A DNA stretch of 64,000 nt from assembly GCF_001720165.1 (NCBI RefSeq), contig NZ_MCRI01000012.1, forward strand, positions 1 through 64,000, given 5' to 3'. This document shows, piece after piece, positions 27,276 to 36,144 of this stretch (positions are counted from its first letter, which is position 1; every line of letters starts with the position of its first letter). The translations under genes and the position numbers were made by a program. The notes under the pieces were generated by a model that saw nothing but the letters and a program-made list of their open reading frames with translations, searched no databases and was not told the origin of the DNA. Source of the DNA: Methylophaga muralis. Lineage in GTDB: Bacteria; Pseudomonadota; Gammaproteobacteria; Nitrosococcales; Methylophagaceae.

Positions 27276-27614
27276 ATGAAAATGATAACGGCGATTGTTC
27301 GCCCGCATGCTCTGGAACTGGTTCGAGAAGCCATTCATAACGTGGGTGTATCCGGTCTTACGGTGACCGAAGTAAAAGGCTATGGAAGACAAAAAGGCCA
27401 TAGCGAAATGTACCGGGGGGCGGAATATACGGTTAATTTTCAACCAAAATTAAAACTTGAATTGGTGGTGAGTGATGAGGATGTGACCAAAGCCATTGAC
27501 GCCATTACAGCCAGTGCCAAAACCGGAAAAATTGGTGACGGCAAAATTTTCGTTTCACCGCTGGAATCAATCGTTCGCATTAGAACGGGTGAAACCGGCG
27601 AAGCTGCTATTTAG
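27276..27614 (+). CDS. glnK: Nitrogen regulatory protein P-II (GlnK)
   Basis: 112-residue trimeric signal protein that reports glutamine/2-oxoglutarate and energy state and gates AmtB. All family marks are present: MKMITAIVRPHALE at the start, T-loop with uridylylation site Tyr51 (YRGAEYTVNF), and GKIGDGKIFVSPLESIVRIRTGE near residue 84. Directly upstream of amtB (9 bp), which assigns it as GlnK rather than GlnB. AGGAG lies before the ATG. Confidence 0.95.
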   Translation: MKMITAIVRPHALELVREAIHNVGVSGLTVTEVKGYGRQKGHSEMYRGAEYTVNFQPKLKLELVVSDEDVTKAIDAITASAKTGKIGDGKIFVSPLESIVRIRTGETGEAAI

Positions 27615-27623
27615 GAGTTCACA

Positions 27624-28877
27624 ATGGATACGCTTGTAATAGAAGTGAGTTATGCGCTAGACACATTTTATTTTCTGATGTGTACAGCGCTGGTTATGTT
27701 GATGGCAGCTGGTTTTGCCATGTTGGAATCAGGGTTGGTACGCAGTAAGAATACTGTCGAAATCCTTAATAAAAATGTATTGCTCTATGGTATTGCCTGC
27801 CTGGTGTATTTCGTTGTTGGTTATAACATTATGTACCCAGCTGACCCTGTTAACTCGTGGATTCCGGGTATTGATTTCTTCCTTGGTGAAGATAACAGCA
27901 CCGAATCTGTTTTAGCAGGTGGTGAAGGCGCTCCATATTACTCAGCTATGGCTGATTTTATCTTCCAGGCGGTGTTTGCTGCAGCGACTATGTCGATTGT
28001 TTCTGGTGCCGTTGCTGAACGTATGCGTCTGTGGCCGTTCCTGATCTTTGCTGTATTTATGGTTGGCTTTATCTATCCGGTAGAAGGTTACTGGAAATGG
28101 GGTGGTGGTTTCCTGGATCAACTGGGCTTCCAAGACTTTGCCGGTTCCGTTGTTGTACATATGGCCGGTGCAGCCGCCGCGTTAGCTGCCGTTATCATCA
28201 TTGGCCCACGTAAAGGCAAATATGGCAAAAACGGTGAAGTTCATGCGATTCCAGGTGCCAATTTACCGATGGCAACATTAGGTATGTTTATCCTTTGGTT
28301 TGGCTGGTTCGGTTTCAATGGCGGTTCAGAATTAAAAATCGCCAATATCGAAGAAGCTAACGCCGTTGCAAAAATCTTTGTGAACACCAATATGGCGGCT
28401 GCAGCCGGTATGGTCGCGGCTTCATTGCTGGCCAGATTCCTGTTTGGCAAAACTGACTTAACCATGACGATCAGTGGTGCATTAGCTGGTCTAGTGGCGA
28501 TTACCGCCGAACCATTATTGCCAAGCCCAGGCCTGGCTTTAATTGTCGGTGCAGTCGGTGGTGTGGTGCTGGTGTTCTCGGTCATCTTGCTGGATAAAAT
28601 GCAGCTTGATGATCCGGTCGGTGCTATCTCGGTCCATGGGTCAGCGGGTATCTGGGGGATCTTTGCCGTACTGTTCAGCAACCCGGATGCAACGATAGCG
28701 GGTCAGACAATTGGTACCGTGGTGACCTTTGCGTGGATGTTTATCGCTTCTTATATCGTACTGTCGATTATCAATAAATTCGCCAAGTTACGTGTTAGTG
28801 AAGAGGAAGAAATGGAAGGTATGGATATCCACGAATGTGGTATGAATGCTTATCCGGAGTTTACTTCTGATAAATAA
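27624..28877 (+). CDS. amtB: Ammonium transporter AmtB
   Basis: 417-residue channel of the Amt/Rh family with about eleven membrane helices. Conserved segments: AAGFAMLESGLVRSKN near 30, VVHMAGAAAALAAVIIIGPRKGK near 175 with the first pore His, and ISVHGSAGIWG near 335 with the second. Begins directly at the first membrane helix. Co-transcribed with glnK; GlnK blocks the channel when nitrogen is sufficient. In an amine-degrading organism it would recapture ammonium lost by diffusion. Confidence 0.95.
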   Translation: MDTLVIEVSYALDTFYFLMCTALVMLMAAGFAMLESGLVRSKNTVEILNKNVLLYGIACLVYFVVGYNIMYPADPVNSWIPGIDFFLGEDNSTESVLAGGEGAPYYSAMADFIFQAVFAAATMSIVSGAVAERMRLWPFLIFAVFMVGFIYPVEGYWKWGGGFLDQLGFQDFAGSVVVHMAGAAAALAAVIIIGPRKGKYGKNGEVHAIPGANLPMATLGMFILWFGWFGFNGGSELKIANIEEANAVAKIFVNTNMAAAAGMVAASLLARFLFGKTDLTMTISGALAGLVAITAEPLLPSPGLALIVGAVGGVVLVFSVILLDKMQLDDPVGAISVHGSAGIWGIFAVLFSNPDATIAGQTIGTVVTFAWMFIASYIVLSIINKFAKLRVSEEEEMEGMDIHECGMNAYPEFTSDK

Positions 28878-28904
28878 AACGAGCAGTGTTAACGCTTGAA
28901 CAAA

Positions 28905-28932
28905 AACGCCGGTTTTAAGCCGGCGTTTTTTC
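28905..28932 (+). terminator. Rho-independent terminator after amtB
   Basis: AACGCCGG / CCGGCGTT with a 7-base loop followed by a T run ending near 28931. Confidence 0.93.
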
Positions 28933-29191
28933 GTTTGTTATGTTGACAACGTTCAGTTGTTTTTCGGATGACTAGGTTTTTAAAAACCACTTCAAAAAAT
29001 TATCAATAAATAAAATTATAAAAGGTCGATGAATGTACAATTTTTTGCTTTTTGATCTTCTGGGCCAACATTAGATGAAGAATGGTGTTTTTTTGAAAAA
29101 AGTATCGAAAAAAAATTAAGCTTAATCCGCTTGCAACCGCTACAAACATTAATATTCACTTTCGTTATAAAGCCCTTTTCATGGAGTTTAA
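28933..29191. other. AT-rich intergenic region before the chemoreceptor gene
   Basis: Together with the terminator this makes a gap of about 310 bp between amtB and the chemoreceptor gene. It is AT-rich with A and T runs. I see no ORF, RNA or convincing FliA-type promoter; a promoter for the chemoreceptor presumably lies here. Confidence 0.5.
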
Positions 29192-30892
29192 ATGCAGTTT
29201 ATTAATAACCTTCCCATCGGCAAGAAAATCTTCAGCATAGTTATCGTACTAGGTCTGATGCAGATTCTTATTGCAGCATTGGCCATCGTTAAAATGAACG
29301 ATATTTCTGCTGAATTTAATGTGATGTATGAAATGGCCATCCCATTGGAAAGTCGCGTTACACAAACCAGTCAACTGCAACTGAAAAAAACCATAGCCTT
29401 ACAAGAACTGTTGGCTGATGCCCGATCAGGCGCTTCTCGCAGTGTGATTAAAGGCCATATTGAAGTTATTGAAAATATTACGATTAAAAACGCTCTAGGA
29501 CTTCAGGAAATTCTGGCGATCCTGGAGGATGCTGAAAATAAAACTTTGCAAGCTGAATTATTATCAGACGTCGCCAGCCTGGAACAAAGTACGGCCAAAA
29601 TCGTGGAGCAGCAGGAAAATTATCAAAACTATGTTGATAGCGCGATTAAAGTCATTCAACGCGGTGGAAGCATGTCAGGTGGCGGTTACCTCTCGGCAGC
29701 TGAGCAACAAACTTTAAAGGAAATTGAGGCAGATTTGTTTCTCACACTTGAGAGCATGCAAGCCACTATCGGCAACATTAGTCAGCGAACGATTGCTGGT
29801 GTCCAGCAAGTCCAAGCTGCAAGCTTGTACAGCCTAATCGGTCTGGCTGCTGCTGCACTTATCATTGGTCTGCTGATTTCAAAAGTCATCATCAGCAATA
29901 TCGTGACGCCGATTAAAGAGGTAATGAACACGCTAAGTGCGATGGCGAAAGATAATGACCTCACCAGACGGATGCATTTTGATAGCACTGATGAAGTCGG
30001 TGCAATGGGCAAAACCTTCAACAATTTTGTTGAAAAACTGCAAACTCTGGTCGTTGGAATTGCTTCAGCTTCTGAAGAGCTTTCAACCGCTGCCGAACAA
30101 ACATCAATTGTTACTAGTGCAACCAACCAGAATGTTGCGAAGCAGCAAAATGAAACCAACCAGGTTGCATCAGCCATCACCGAAATGACAGCAACTGTTC
30201 AAGAGGTGGCGATTAATGCTGAAAAAGCCTCCACAGCAGCGATAAATGGTGGCAAGGATTCTGACAAAGGCCGTAAAGTCGTTGAGGAAATTGTAGGTTC
30301 AATCAATCAACTGGCTTCAGAAATTAATTCATCAACCACCGTCATCAGAGATTTAAAAGCAGGCAGCGAAAATATCGGCACGGTGCTGGTAGTGATCAAA
30401 AACATTGCTGAGCAAACGAATCTACTGGCACTCAATGCGGCTATTGAAGCTGCCCGTGCAGGCGAACAGGGCAGAGGTTTTGCCGTGGTAGCCGATGAAG
30501 TCCGTTCACTTGCCCAAAAAACCCAAGATTCAACCAAACAAATTGAAGGCCTGATTTCTTCACTACAACAAGGTTCAGACCATGCGGTCACCTCCATGGA
30601 GCAAAATCGAAACAGTATCGAGGGCTTGGTTTCAAAAGCGGTGAATGCCACCGATTCGCTAAATGCAATCAGTCAATCAGTTAATTCAATTACTGATATG
30701 AACACCCTGATTGCCAGATCTGCCGAAGAGCAAAGCCATGTCGTTAACGAAATTCATAATAATGTTTTGAATATTCAAAACGTTTCAGAAGACACAGCTT
30801 TAGGTGCTGAGCAAGTTGCACAAGCCAGCCATCGTATAGCAGAGCTAAGTGAGGCTCTGGAAAGAATGGTCAGACAATTTAAGGTTTCTTGA
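29192..30892 (+). CDS. Methyl-accepting chemotaxis protein
   Basis: 566-residue chemoreceptor. Membrane helices at ~14-34 and ~208-230 bracket a ~170-residue helical periplasmic sensor (four-helix-bundle type, ligand unknown); a HAMP domain follows (~231-285, [15 protein letters not shown]), then the cytoplasmic coiled coil with the conserved hairpin tip [20 protein letters not shown] near 408. No C-terminal CheR-tethering pentapeptide. It follows amtB after its terminator, so the nitrogen link is only positional. Confidence 0.93.
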   Translation: MQFINNLPIGKKIFSIVIVLGLMQILIAALAIVKMNDISAEFNVMYEMAIPLESRVTQTSQLQLKKTIALQELLADARSGASRSVIKGHIEVIENITIKNALGLQEILAILEDAENKTLQAELLSDVASLEQSTAKIVEQQENYQNYVDSAIKVIQRGGSMSGGGYLSAAEQQTLKEIEADLFLTLESMQATIGNISQRTIAGVQQVQAASLYSLIGLAAAALIIGLLISKVIISNIVTPIKEVMNTLSAMAKDNDLTRRMHFDSTDEVGAMGKTFNNFVEKLQTLVVGIASASEELSTAAEQTSIVTSATNQNVAKQQNETNQVASAITEMTATVQEVAINAEKASTAAINGGKDSDKGRKVVEEIVGSINQLASEINSSTTVIRDLKAGSENIGTVLVVIKNIAEQTNLLALNAAIEAARAGEQGRGFAVVADEVRSLAQKTQDSTKQIEGLISSLQQGSDHAVTSMEQNRNSIEGLVSKAVNATDSLNAISQSVNSITDMNTLIARSAEEQSHVVNEIHNNVLNIQNVSEDTALGAEQVAQASHRIAELSEALERMVRQFKVS

Positions 30893-31042
30893 GTATTTTC
30901 ATCACCTTGATGTTCCAAAAAAAGCCGGCTTTAAAATCATGGGCTTCACTCGCCTTTTTTTGGTGAGTAAGCTGCTGTGTGTCTTGATTTCGTTCATCGA
31001 TAACGGTATCGTAATACCAGTTCCTTATCGATGGGTGGTGTC

Positions 31043-31249
31043 ATGACTGAAGTAACCGTTTCTCCGAAGTATCAGATTGTAATTCCTAAAGAAATTCGTG
31101 AATCAATGGGCATTGTGTCGGGGCAGAAAGTCCAGATCATGTCCTATCAGGGCCGAATCGAGGTGATTCCACTCAAGCCCATGAAGGAAATGCAAGGCTT
31201 TCTTAAAGGTATTGATACCACTGTTGTCAGGGAAGAAGATCGGATATGA
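31043..31249 (+). CDS. vapB: AbrB-type antitoxin (VapB-like)
   Basis: 68-residue swapped-hairpin AbrB protein: TVSPKYQIVIPKEIRESMGI at the N-terminus is the DNA-binding hairpin, and the C-terminal tail is the likely toxin-binding strand. Its stop overlaps the PIN gene start (ATGA at 31246-31249), the usual antitoxin-toxin coupling. The ATG at 31043 is preferred to 31031 because the family's fold begins there. Confidence 0.88.
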   Translation: MTEVTVSPKYQIVIPKEIRESMGIVSGQKVQIMSYQGRIEVIPLKPMKEMQGFLKGIDTTVVREEDRI

Positions 31250-31626
31250 ATGTTGTTGATTCATCGGCCTGGTTGTCGTACTTCGCCGGCGACGACAACG
31301 CTACAGTGTTTTCCGAGGCAATCGAAAAACTACCAGAGTTACTCGTACCTAGTATTACGATCACAGAAGTTTTTAAGAACGTATTGCGCCAACGTGGTGA
31401 AGAAGCAGCTTTGATCGTCACCGCGCACATGAAGCAAGGCAAAGTTATCCCTCTAGATTCTGATTTAGCAATGGATGCCGCAAAATATGGTGTGCTCCAT
31501 AAGCTGCCTTTGGCTGACAGCATTATCTTCGCCACCGCTCAAAAGCACGCTGCAGTGTTGTGGACCCAGGATAATGATTTTGAGGGATTGGAGAATGTCA
31601 GGTACATATCCAAGAAAAGCACATAA
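31246..31626 (+). CDS. vapC: PIN-domain ribonuclease toxin (VapC-like)
   Basis: 126 residues with the complete acidic PIN site: Asp5 (VVDSSAWL), Glu41 (TITEV), Asp91 (LADSIIFAT) and Asp109 (TQDNDF). Expected to cleave tRNA or rRNA when freed from the upstream antitoxin. Appears intact, so the module could be functional. Confidence 0.9.
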   Translation: MNVVDSSAWLSYFAGDDNATVFSEAIEKLPELLVPSITITEVFKNVLRQRGEEAALIVTAHMKQGKVIPLDSDLAMDAAKYGVLHKLPLADSIIFATAQKHAAVLWTQDNDFEGLENVRYISKKST

Positions 31627-31672
31627 CAATCACAGGGACTGCGATGTGTTTTCATTGCGGCTTCGCCTTACT

Positions 31673-31955
31673 TTAAAGCCTTTTGTTCTGAGACGCTAAA
31701 GCGAAATTATTACTCGACTGATACCATAATTGAGCTATTAACAGACTTTCATCGGACAATTTGTAAACTAAACGGTGTTCATCGCTAATACACCTCGACC
31801 AATATCCCGAAATACTATGTCTATGTCTTAACAGTTCAGGTTTACCACTTAAAAGACAGAACGAAAATAACAATTCGCTGTTAATACTTTGGTAATGCTG
31901 ACGATTCAGAATGGTTATACATAAGGGCATTTATTTTTGCCTGAAGCTCTTCTAA
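31673..31955 (-). pseudogene. Decayed YoeB-family toxin gene
   Basis: The minus-strand frame 31930-31673 encodes GKPELLRHRHSISGYWSR and CISDEHRLVYKLSDESLLIA, clearly matching the C-terminal half of YoeB/Txe toxins (GKPEPLKH..LSGFWSR, EEHRLVY). The N-terminal half is lost or out of frame (EELQAKINALM in another frame at about 31952-31920 resembles the YoeB KINELI helix). The catalytic Glu and Arg equivalents (E46, R65 of E. coli YoeB) remain, but the terminal His83 position reads Gln and an Arg is replaced by Cys. No YefM antitoxin gene is present. This fills most of the 402-bp gap between vapC and the DUF1080 gene; nothing else is evident there. Confidence 0.75.
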
Positions 31956-32028
31956 AAATCATTGTCATAAAACCTTACTTATACAAACCAACGACTAAGA
32001 TATCGTCCATTTAAAGGAGAAAATCACA

Positions 32029-32634
32029 ATGCAACGACTATCGAAACTCACAGCGGTTTTTGCTGTAGGTCTTTCAGTTGCAACTGCTGGTGTATGGGCC
32101 ACAGGAAAGGCTGAATCTGGCTGGGTTTCATTGTTTGACGGTAAGACTATTGGTAGTGAATGGAACCAGTTAGGTGAGAGCAACTGGCGGGTAGAGGACG
32201 GTGTGATCGTTGCTGACAAACTCACGAGTGAAGATGCCGCACACCTGGTTACCAAAAACAGCTATAAGGATTTCCAGCTATATGTTGAATTTTGGTCAAG
32301 TGATGATGCCAATAGCGGGGTTTTTCTTCGTTGCCAAGATCCTTCGGCAATTACGTTACGGTCTTGCTATGAGGTCAATATTTTTGACCAGCGCCCAGAC
32401 CAGAGCTACGGCACCGGTGGGATTGTGCTTTTCGCCGAAGTAGATCCGATGCCCAAGGCCGGTGGTCAATGGAACACTTTTGAAATTACTGCTAAGGGTC
32501 GGGACATCATTGTAGTTCTCAATGACGAGACGGTTTCAGAGCTGAATAACGGCTTATTTACCGAAGGGCCAATTACTTTGCAACACGCCGCAGGTGAGAT
32601 CAAGTTCCGAAAGGTGGCGATTAAGCCTTTGTAA
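32029..32634 (+). CDS. Secreted DUF1080 (3-keto-disaccharide hydrolase-like) protein
   Basis: 201 residues: signal peptide (~1-28, ending VWATGKA), then a concanavalin-like beta-sandwich of the DUF1080 family (GWVSLFDGKTIGSEWNQ near 34, FQLYVEFWSSDDANSGVFLRC near 83, YEVNIFDQRPDQSYGTGGI near 110, GQWNTFEITAKGRDIIVVLND near 148). Some DUF1080 proteins hydrolyse 3-keto-sugars; no sugar-catabolic genes are nearby, so the substrate is unknown. Single gene with a good ribosome site (AAAGGAGA). Confidence 0.82.
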   Translation: MQRLSKLTAVFAVGLSVATAGVWATGKAESGWVSLFDGKTIGSEWNQLGESNWRVEDGVIVADKLTSEDAAHLVTKNSYKDFQLYVEFWSSDDANSGVFLRCQDPSAITLRSCYEVNIFDQRPDQSYGTGGIVLFAEVDPMPKAGGQWNTFEITAKGRDIIVVLNDETVSELNNGLFTEGPITLQHAAGEIKFRKVAIKPL

Positions 32635-32673
32635 CTTCACGCTGCTGGAAAATAACTTGAGCGAAATTTCAAC

Positions 32674-33147
32674 TTAACGTTTAGCTTTTTGTAGCCACTT
32701 ATCCAGTTGATTACCAAACGCTTGTCTGTCACGCTGATTAAAAGTGGCGGGGCCGCCCATATGTTCACCGCTGCTACGCATAGTTTCCATAAAGTTACGC
32801 ATGGTGAGACGAGCGCTGATGGTGTCGGTGGTATAGAGTTCGCCTCTGGGATTCAATGCTAATGCACCTTTTTCAATGGCTTCGGCAGCGAGCGGGATAT
32901 CTGCCGTAATCACTAAATCACCTTTTTGCAGGCGTTCGACTATTTCATTATCAGCCACATCAAAACCAGATTGCACTTGCTGGAACTTGAGAAATGGTGA
33001 GGGTGGCAGTCGTAAACTGTGGTTAGCAATAAAGGTGGTATGTGTTTCGCTCCGAGTGGCAGCACGATAAAGAATTTCTTTTATCACCACCGGACAGGCA
33101 TCAGCATCGACCCAGATTTGGGGTTTGCGTGGTTCAACTTCGGTCAA
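32674..33147 (-). CDS. yaiI: YaiI/YqxD family protein (DUF188)
   Basis: 157-residue PIN-like protein of unknown function. Recognised by [20 protein letters not shown] at the N-terminus, [24 protein letters not shown] near 79, and the C-terminal [22 protein letters not shown] region. Separated from mrpG by one base, so transcribed at the end of the Mrp operon. Confidence 0.9.
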   Translation of the reverse strand: MTEVEPRKPQIWVDADACPVVIKEILYRAATRSETHTTFIANHSLRLPPSPFLKFQQVQSGFDVADNEIVERLQKGDLVITADIPLAAEAIEKGALALNPRGELYTTDTISARLTMRNFMETMRSSGEHMGGPATFNQRDRQAFGNQLDKWLQKAKR

Positions 33148-33148
33148 T

Positions 33149-33466
33149 TTATTTTTCCAACTGGCGGGTACGATCCACCTGTTTGACTTTAATATGAATC
33201 GCGGCTTTGGCCATCAGATGTGCACTAACCGGCGCGGTGATAAACAAGAACAGTGTGACCAGAATTTCATGCAGGCTAACACCATCAGTTTTAAGGCTGA
33301 AATGAATAGCGGAGGCGACCAGAATGGCGCCTACACCCAAAGTACTGGCTTTAGTTGGGCCGTGTAAACGCATATAGAAATCGGGTAGTTTAAATAAGCC
33401 AATTGAACCGACCAGCGTAAAAAACGCGCCCAGTAAAATCAAAATTGCTAAGGTCCACTCAAGCAT
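33149..33466 (-). CDS. mrpG: Mrp Na+/H+ antiporter subunit G
   Basis: 105 residues, three membrane helices, with the family segment [30 protein letters not shown] split across residues 16-45. Small subunit of the multi-subunit Mrp antiporter that exports sodium in exchange for protons. Confidence 0.92.
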   Translation of the reverse strand: MLEWTLAILILLGAFFTLVGSIGLFKLPDFYMRLHGPTKASTLGVGAILVASAIHFSLKTDGVSLHEILVTLFLFITAPVSAHLMAKAAIHIKVKQVDRTRQLEK

Positions 33467-33474
33467 AATTGCCT

Positions 33475-33744
33475 CTATTCCATTATGTCGCCGCGCAGCA
33501 AATATTTGCTTAGCGCCAGCGTGCCCATAAAGCCCATTACAGCGATTAACAATGCCGCTTCAAAATACAGCGCACTTTGCAGGTTGATTCCCAGCAAAAT
33601 CAGCAGGGCAATGGTGTTGATATATAAAGTGTCCAGCGCCAGGATTCGGTCCGGCACACTGGGGCCGATAATCAGCCGGATAAAACTCAGCAGGATCGCG
33701 ATGGCGACCATGACAAAAGCAATTGATAGGGCCAGATTCAGCAT
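33475..33744 (-). CDS. mrpF: Mrp Na+/H+ antiporter subunit F
   Basis: 89 residues, three helices, with the MrpF signature RLIIGPSVPDRILALDTLYIN near residue 25. Overlaps mrpE by seven bases. Confidence 0.92.
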   Translation of the reverse strand: MLNLALSIAFVMVAIAILLSFIRLIIGPSVPDRILALDTLYINTIALLILLGINLQSALYFEAALLIAVMGFMGTLALSKYLLRGDIME

Positions 33745-34235
33745 ACGACAAAGATCTCCAGCAATGGCTTCTCGAATTTGCGGTAAATTTCAGCTTTGAT
33801 TTCTGCCACGTCATCAATGTGTAAAGCATGGATCAATAAATAACGGCGGTCTTCGGTCAAATCACAGCTGACTGTGCCGGGTGTTAATGAAATGGTATTC
33901 GCTAACAAGCTGATGCCAACCGGGCTGGTTAATTGCAATTCATAATGCAGAAAACCCGGATTGAGTTTCTTTTGTGGGCCGAGGATTAATTTTGCAACAA
34001 TGACATTGGCAATCAAAATATCCCATAAAACGTAGAGGATATAATGCACCAGTTTCCAGGGTCGACGAATGTTAATTTGCTCGGGCCAATAGCTGGAAGT
34101 CAGCCACGGAATAAAGACTGCTAAAGCGCCACCCAGTACGATATGTCCCGGATCTATGCTGTTATTCAGTAATAACCAGATCGCCCATAAAATCAGGGTC
34201 AGTAACGGATGGGGAAAGATACGCCGAAACATCAT
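33738..34235 (-). CDS. mrpE: Mrp Na+/H+ antiporter subunit E
   Basis: 165 residues. Two or three N-terminal helices, then a soluble part with NTISLTPGTVSCDLTEDRRYLLIHALHIDD near residue 113, the MrpE hallmark. Four-base overlap with mrpD. Confidence 0.92.
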   Translation of the reverse strand: MMFRRIFPHPLLTLILWAIWLLLNNSIDPGHIVLGGALAVFIPWLTSSYWPEQINIRRPWKLVHYILYVLWDILIANVIVAKLILGPQKKLNPGFLHYELQLTSPVGISLLANTISLTPGTVSCDLTEDRRYLLIHALHIDDVAEIKAEIYRKFEKPLLEIFVVC

Positions 34236-35758
34236 TTGCCGTTTTCTCCATGAGGAAGCGTCGTTAATACGGCATCAATATAAGCCTGTTGATCGTATAA
34301 CTGGGCAGCGATTTGGCTACTCATCTCATTTAATGGTTTGGCAAATATCACCATTAACGGGCTGACCAGCATCAACATGATGACTGCCACAAATGCGGAT
34401 TTATTTAACGGTGTTGATTGTTCCGATTTATCTTTTTTCACGCTGTAAAACATCAATGAGCCCGAACGGCAAACTGCCACGATCATCAGTAAACCGGCAA
34501 CCAATACCACGCCTAAAATAGCCGCGAACCATGGATGACTGAGTGCTGAGTTCAGAATCATTACCTTACCGAAAAAGCCTGACAACGGCGGCATACCAGT
34601 CAAGGCAATAGCGAGCACCATAAAAACTGATCCCACAATGATCGGACGATCAATAGGAATCGCTTTGGTCAGTGAATCCGCATATGTGCCACGCCCTTTG
34701 AGGATGACATCAGCGACTAAAAACATTGCCGCGCCCAGCAGGGTGGAATGTATTAGATAGTAAAAAGTGGCTGTCAGTGCTAATTCATTGTTAACACCAA
34801 TAGCAATCATCAAGGTCGCTACTGACGCTAAAATCAAATACGCCACCTGACGGCGTAATGCCCGAGCGGCTAATACACCTAATGCAGCCAATGCCAAAGT
34901 GATTAAGCCAAGCAGTAAAACCCATTGAACATGAACAAAGGCCAGATCACCTGCTTGTTCGCTAAAGATGGTGCCATGCACCCGGATAATTGAATACAGA
35001 CCAACTTTGGTCATGATGGCGAATAGCGCAGCAACTGGTGCCGAGGTATAGGCGTACGCACCGGGTAACCACAAATACAAAGGAAACATTGCTGCTTTAA
35101 TACCAAATACCACCAGCAATAACACAGCTGCTGTAGCGACAATACCTTGATCTTCTGGTGACACGGTTTTTACTGCAATAGCCATATCCGCAATATTCAG
35201 TGTACCGAGGATGCCGTAAAGCGTGCCGACGGCAAACAGGAACAGCGTCGAACCTACAAGATTGATCACCACATAATGCAGACCGGCGCGAGTACGCAGA
35301 CGACCGCCACCATGGAGTAATAAACCGTATGAGGCGAGTAGCAGAACTTCAAAAAACACAAACAGGTTGAACACATCACCGGTCATAAATGCGCCGTTAA
35401 GACCAAACAGCTGCATTTGGAACAACACATGGAAATGTTGCCCCTGTTTATCGGTATCGGTGCGTATGGCGTACCACAACGCAGCCAATGCGAGTAACGA
35501 GGTTAACAGCAACATCATCGCTGATAAGCGATCCAGCACGATGACAATACCAAATGGTGCTTGCCAGTTACCGAGCAAAACTACTTGCTGTACATCGCTG
35601 CTTGCTAGATTGAAACTAACCAGACTGACACCGACCAGCAAGCTCACTAATATCAGGTTTAAGATGCGTTGTGTTTGAATGCCTGCAGGACGCGCCATCA
35701 GCATCAAGATGCCGCCAATTAATGGCAACAAGATGGGCAAAATGGTGAACGGACTCAT
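34232..35758 (-). CDS. mrpD: Mrp Na+/H+ antiporter subunit D
   Basis: 508 residues, about fourteen helices, homologous to the proton-channel subunits of complex I (NuoM/NuoN). Key features: FFEVLLLASYGLLL near 133 with the helix Glu, KAAMFPLYLWLPGAYAYTSAPVAALFAIMTKVG around 220-255 with conserved Lys, and GMPPLSGFFGK near 390. Overlaps neighbours by four bases on each side. Confidence 0.94.
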   Translation of the reverse strand: MSPFTILPILLPLIGGILMLMARPAGIQTQRILNLILVSLLVGVSLVSFNLASSDVQQVVLLGNWQAPFGIVIVLDRLSAMMLLLTSLLALAALWYAIRTDTDKQGQHFHVLFQMQLFGLNGAFMTGDVFNLFVFFEVLLLASYGLLLHGGGRLRTRAGLHYVVINLVGSTLFLFAVGTLYGILGTLNIADMAIAVKTVSPEDQGIVATAAVLLLVVFGIKAAMFPLYLWLPGAYAYTSAPVAALFAIMTKVGLYSIIRVHGTIFSEQAGDLAFVHVQWVLLLGLITLALAALGVLAARALRRQVAYLILASVATLMIAIGVNNELALTATFYYLIHSTLLGAAMFLVADVILKGRGTYADSLTKAIPIDRPIIVGSVFMVLAIALTGMPPLSGFFGKVMILNSALSHPWFAAILGVVLVAGLLMIVAVCRSGSLMFYSVKKDKSEQSTPLNKSAFVAVIMLMLVSPLMVIFAKPLNEMSSQIAAQLYDQQAYIDAVLTTLPHGENGK

Positions 35759-36144
35759 GATGCGCTCCGTTCGGAATCTGTTTTGTTATTGTGTCGCTTG
35801 GCTTTGCGTTCATCATCAGAGCGATGCAGGCCATCAACATGATCATTGCCCAGTTCACTACGCGCTTTTAATGCTAGAACGATTAGAAACGCTGTCATAC
35901 CAAAGGCAATAACAATTGCGGTTAACACTAATGCTTGGGGCAGAGGGTCGGTGTAACCAGCAGCAGCAGGATCAATAACTGCAGGAAAGCCAACCTGCAA
36001 ACGGCCCATGGCAAACAAAAAGACATTAACCGCATAGGCAAGCATGGTCAGCCCCAATACGACGGGAAAAGTTCTGGCTCTCAGCGTTAAATACACGCCA
36101 CAACCGGTCATAACGGCAATGACACTGGCAATTAGCCACTCCAT
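35755..36144 (-). CDS. mrpC: Mrp Na+/H+ antiporter subunit C
   Basis: 129 residues, NuoK-like with three helices; DPLPQALVLTAIVIAFGMTAF near residue 66 is the MrpC signature. The hydrophilic C-terminal tail is charged and of no recognised function. Confidence 0.93.
   Translation of the reverse strand: MEWLIASVIAVMTGCGVYLTLRARTFPVVLGLTMLAYAVNVFLFAMGRLQVGFPAVIDPAAAGYTDPLPQALVLTAIVIAFGMTAFLIVLALKARSELGNDHVDGLHRSDDERKAKRHNNKTDSERSAS

Noticed and set aside
30915-30960. AAAGCCGGCTTT palindrome and following T run after the first chemoreceptor gene
   Set aside because: The repeat has no loop and the nearby T run follows only a weak stem; not convincing as a terminator or operator.
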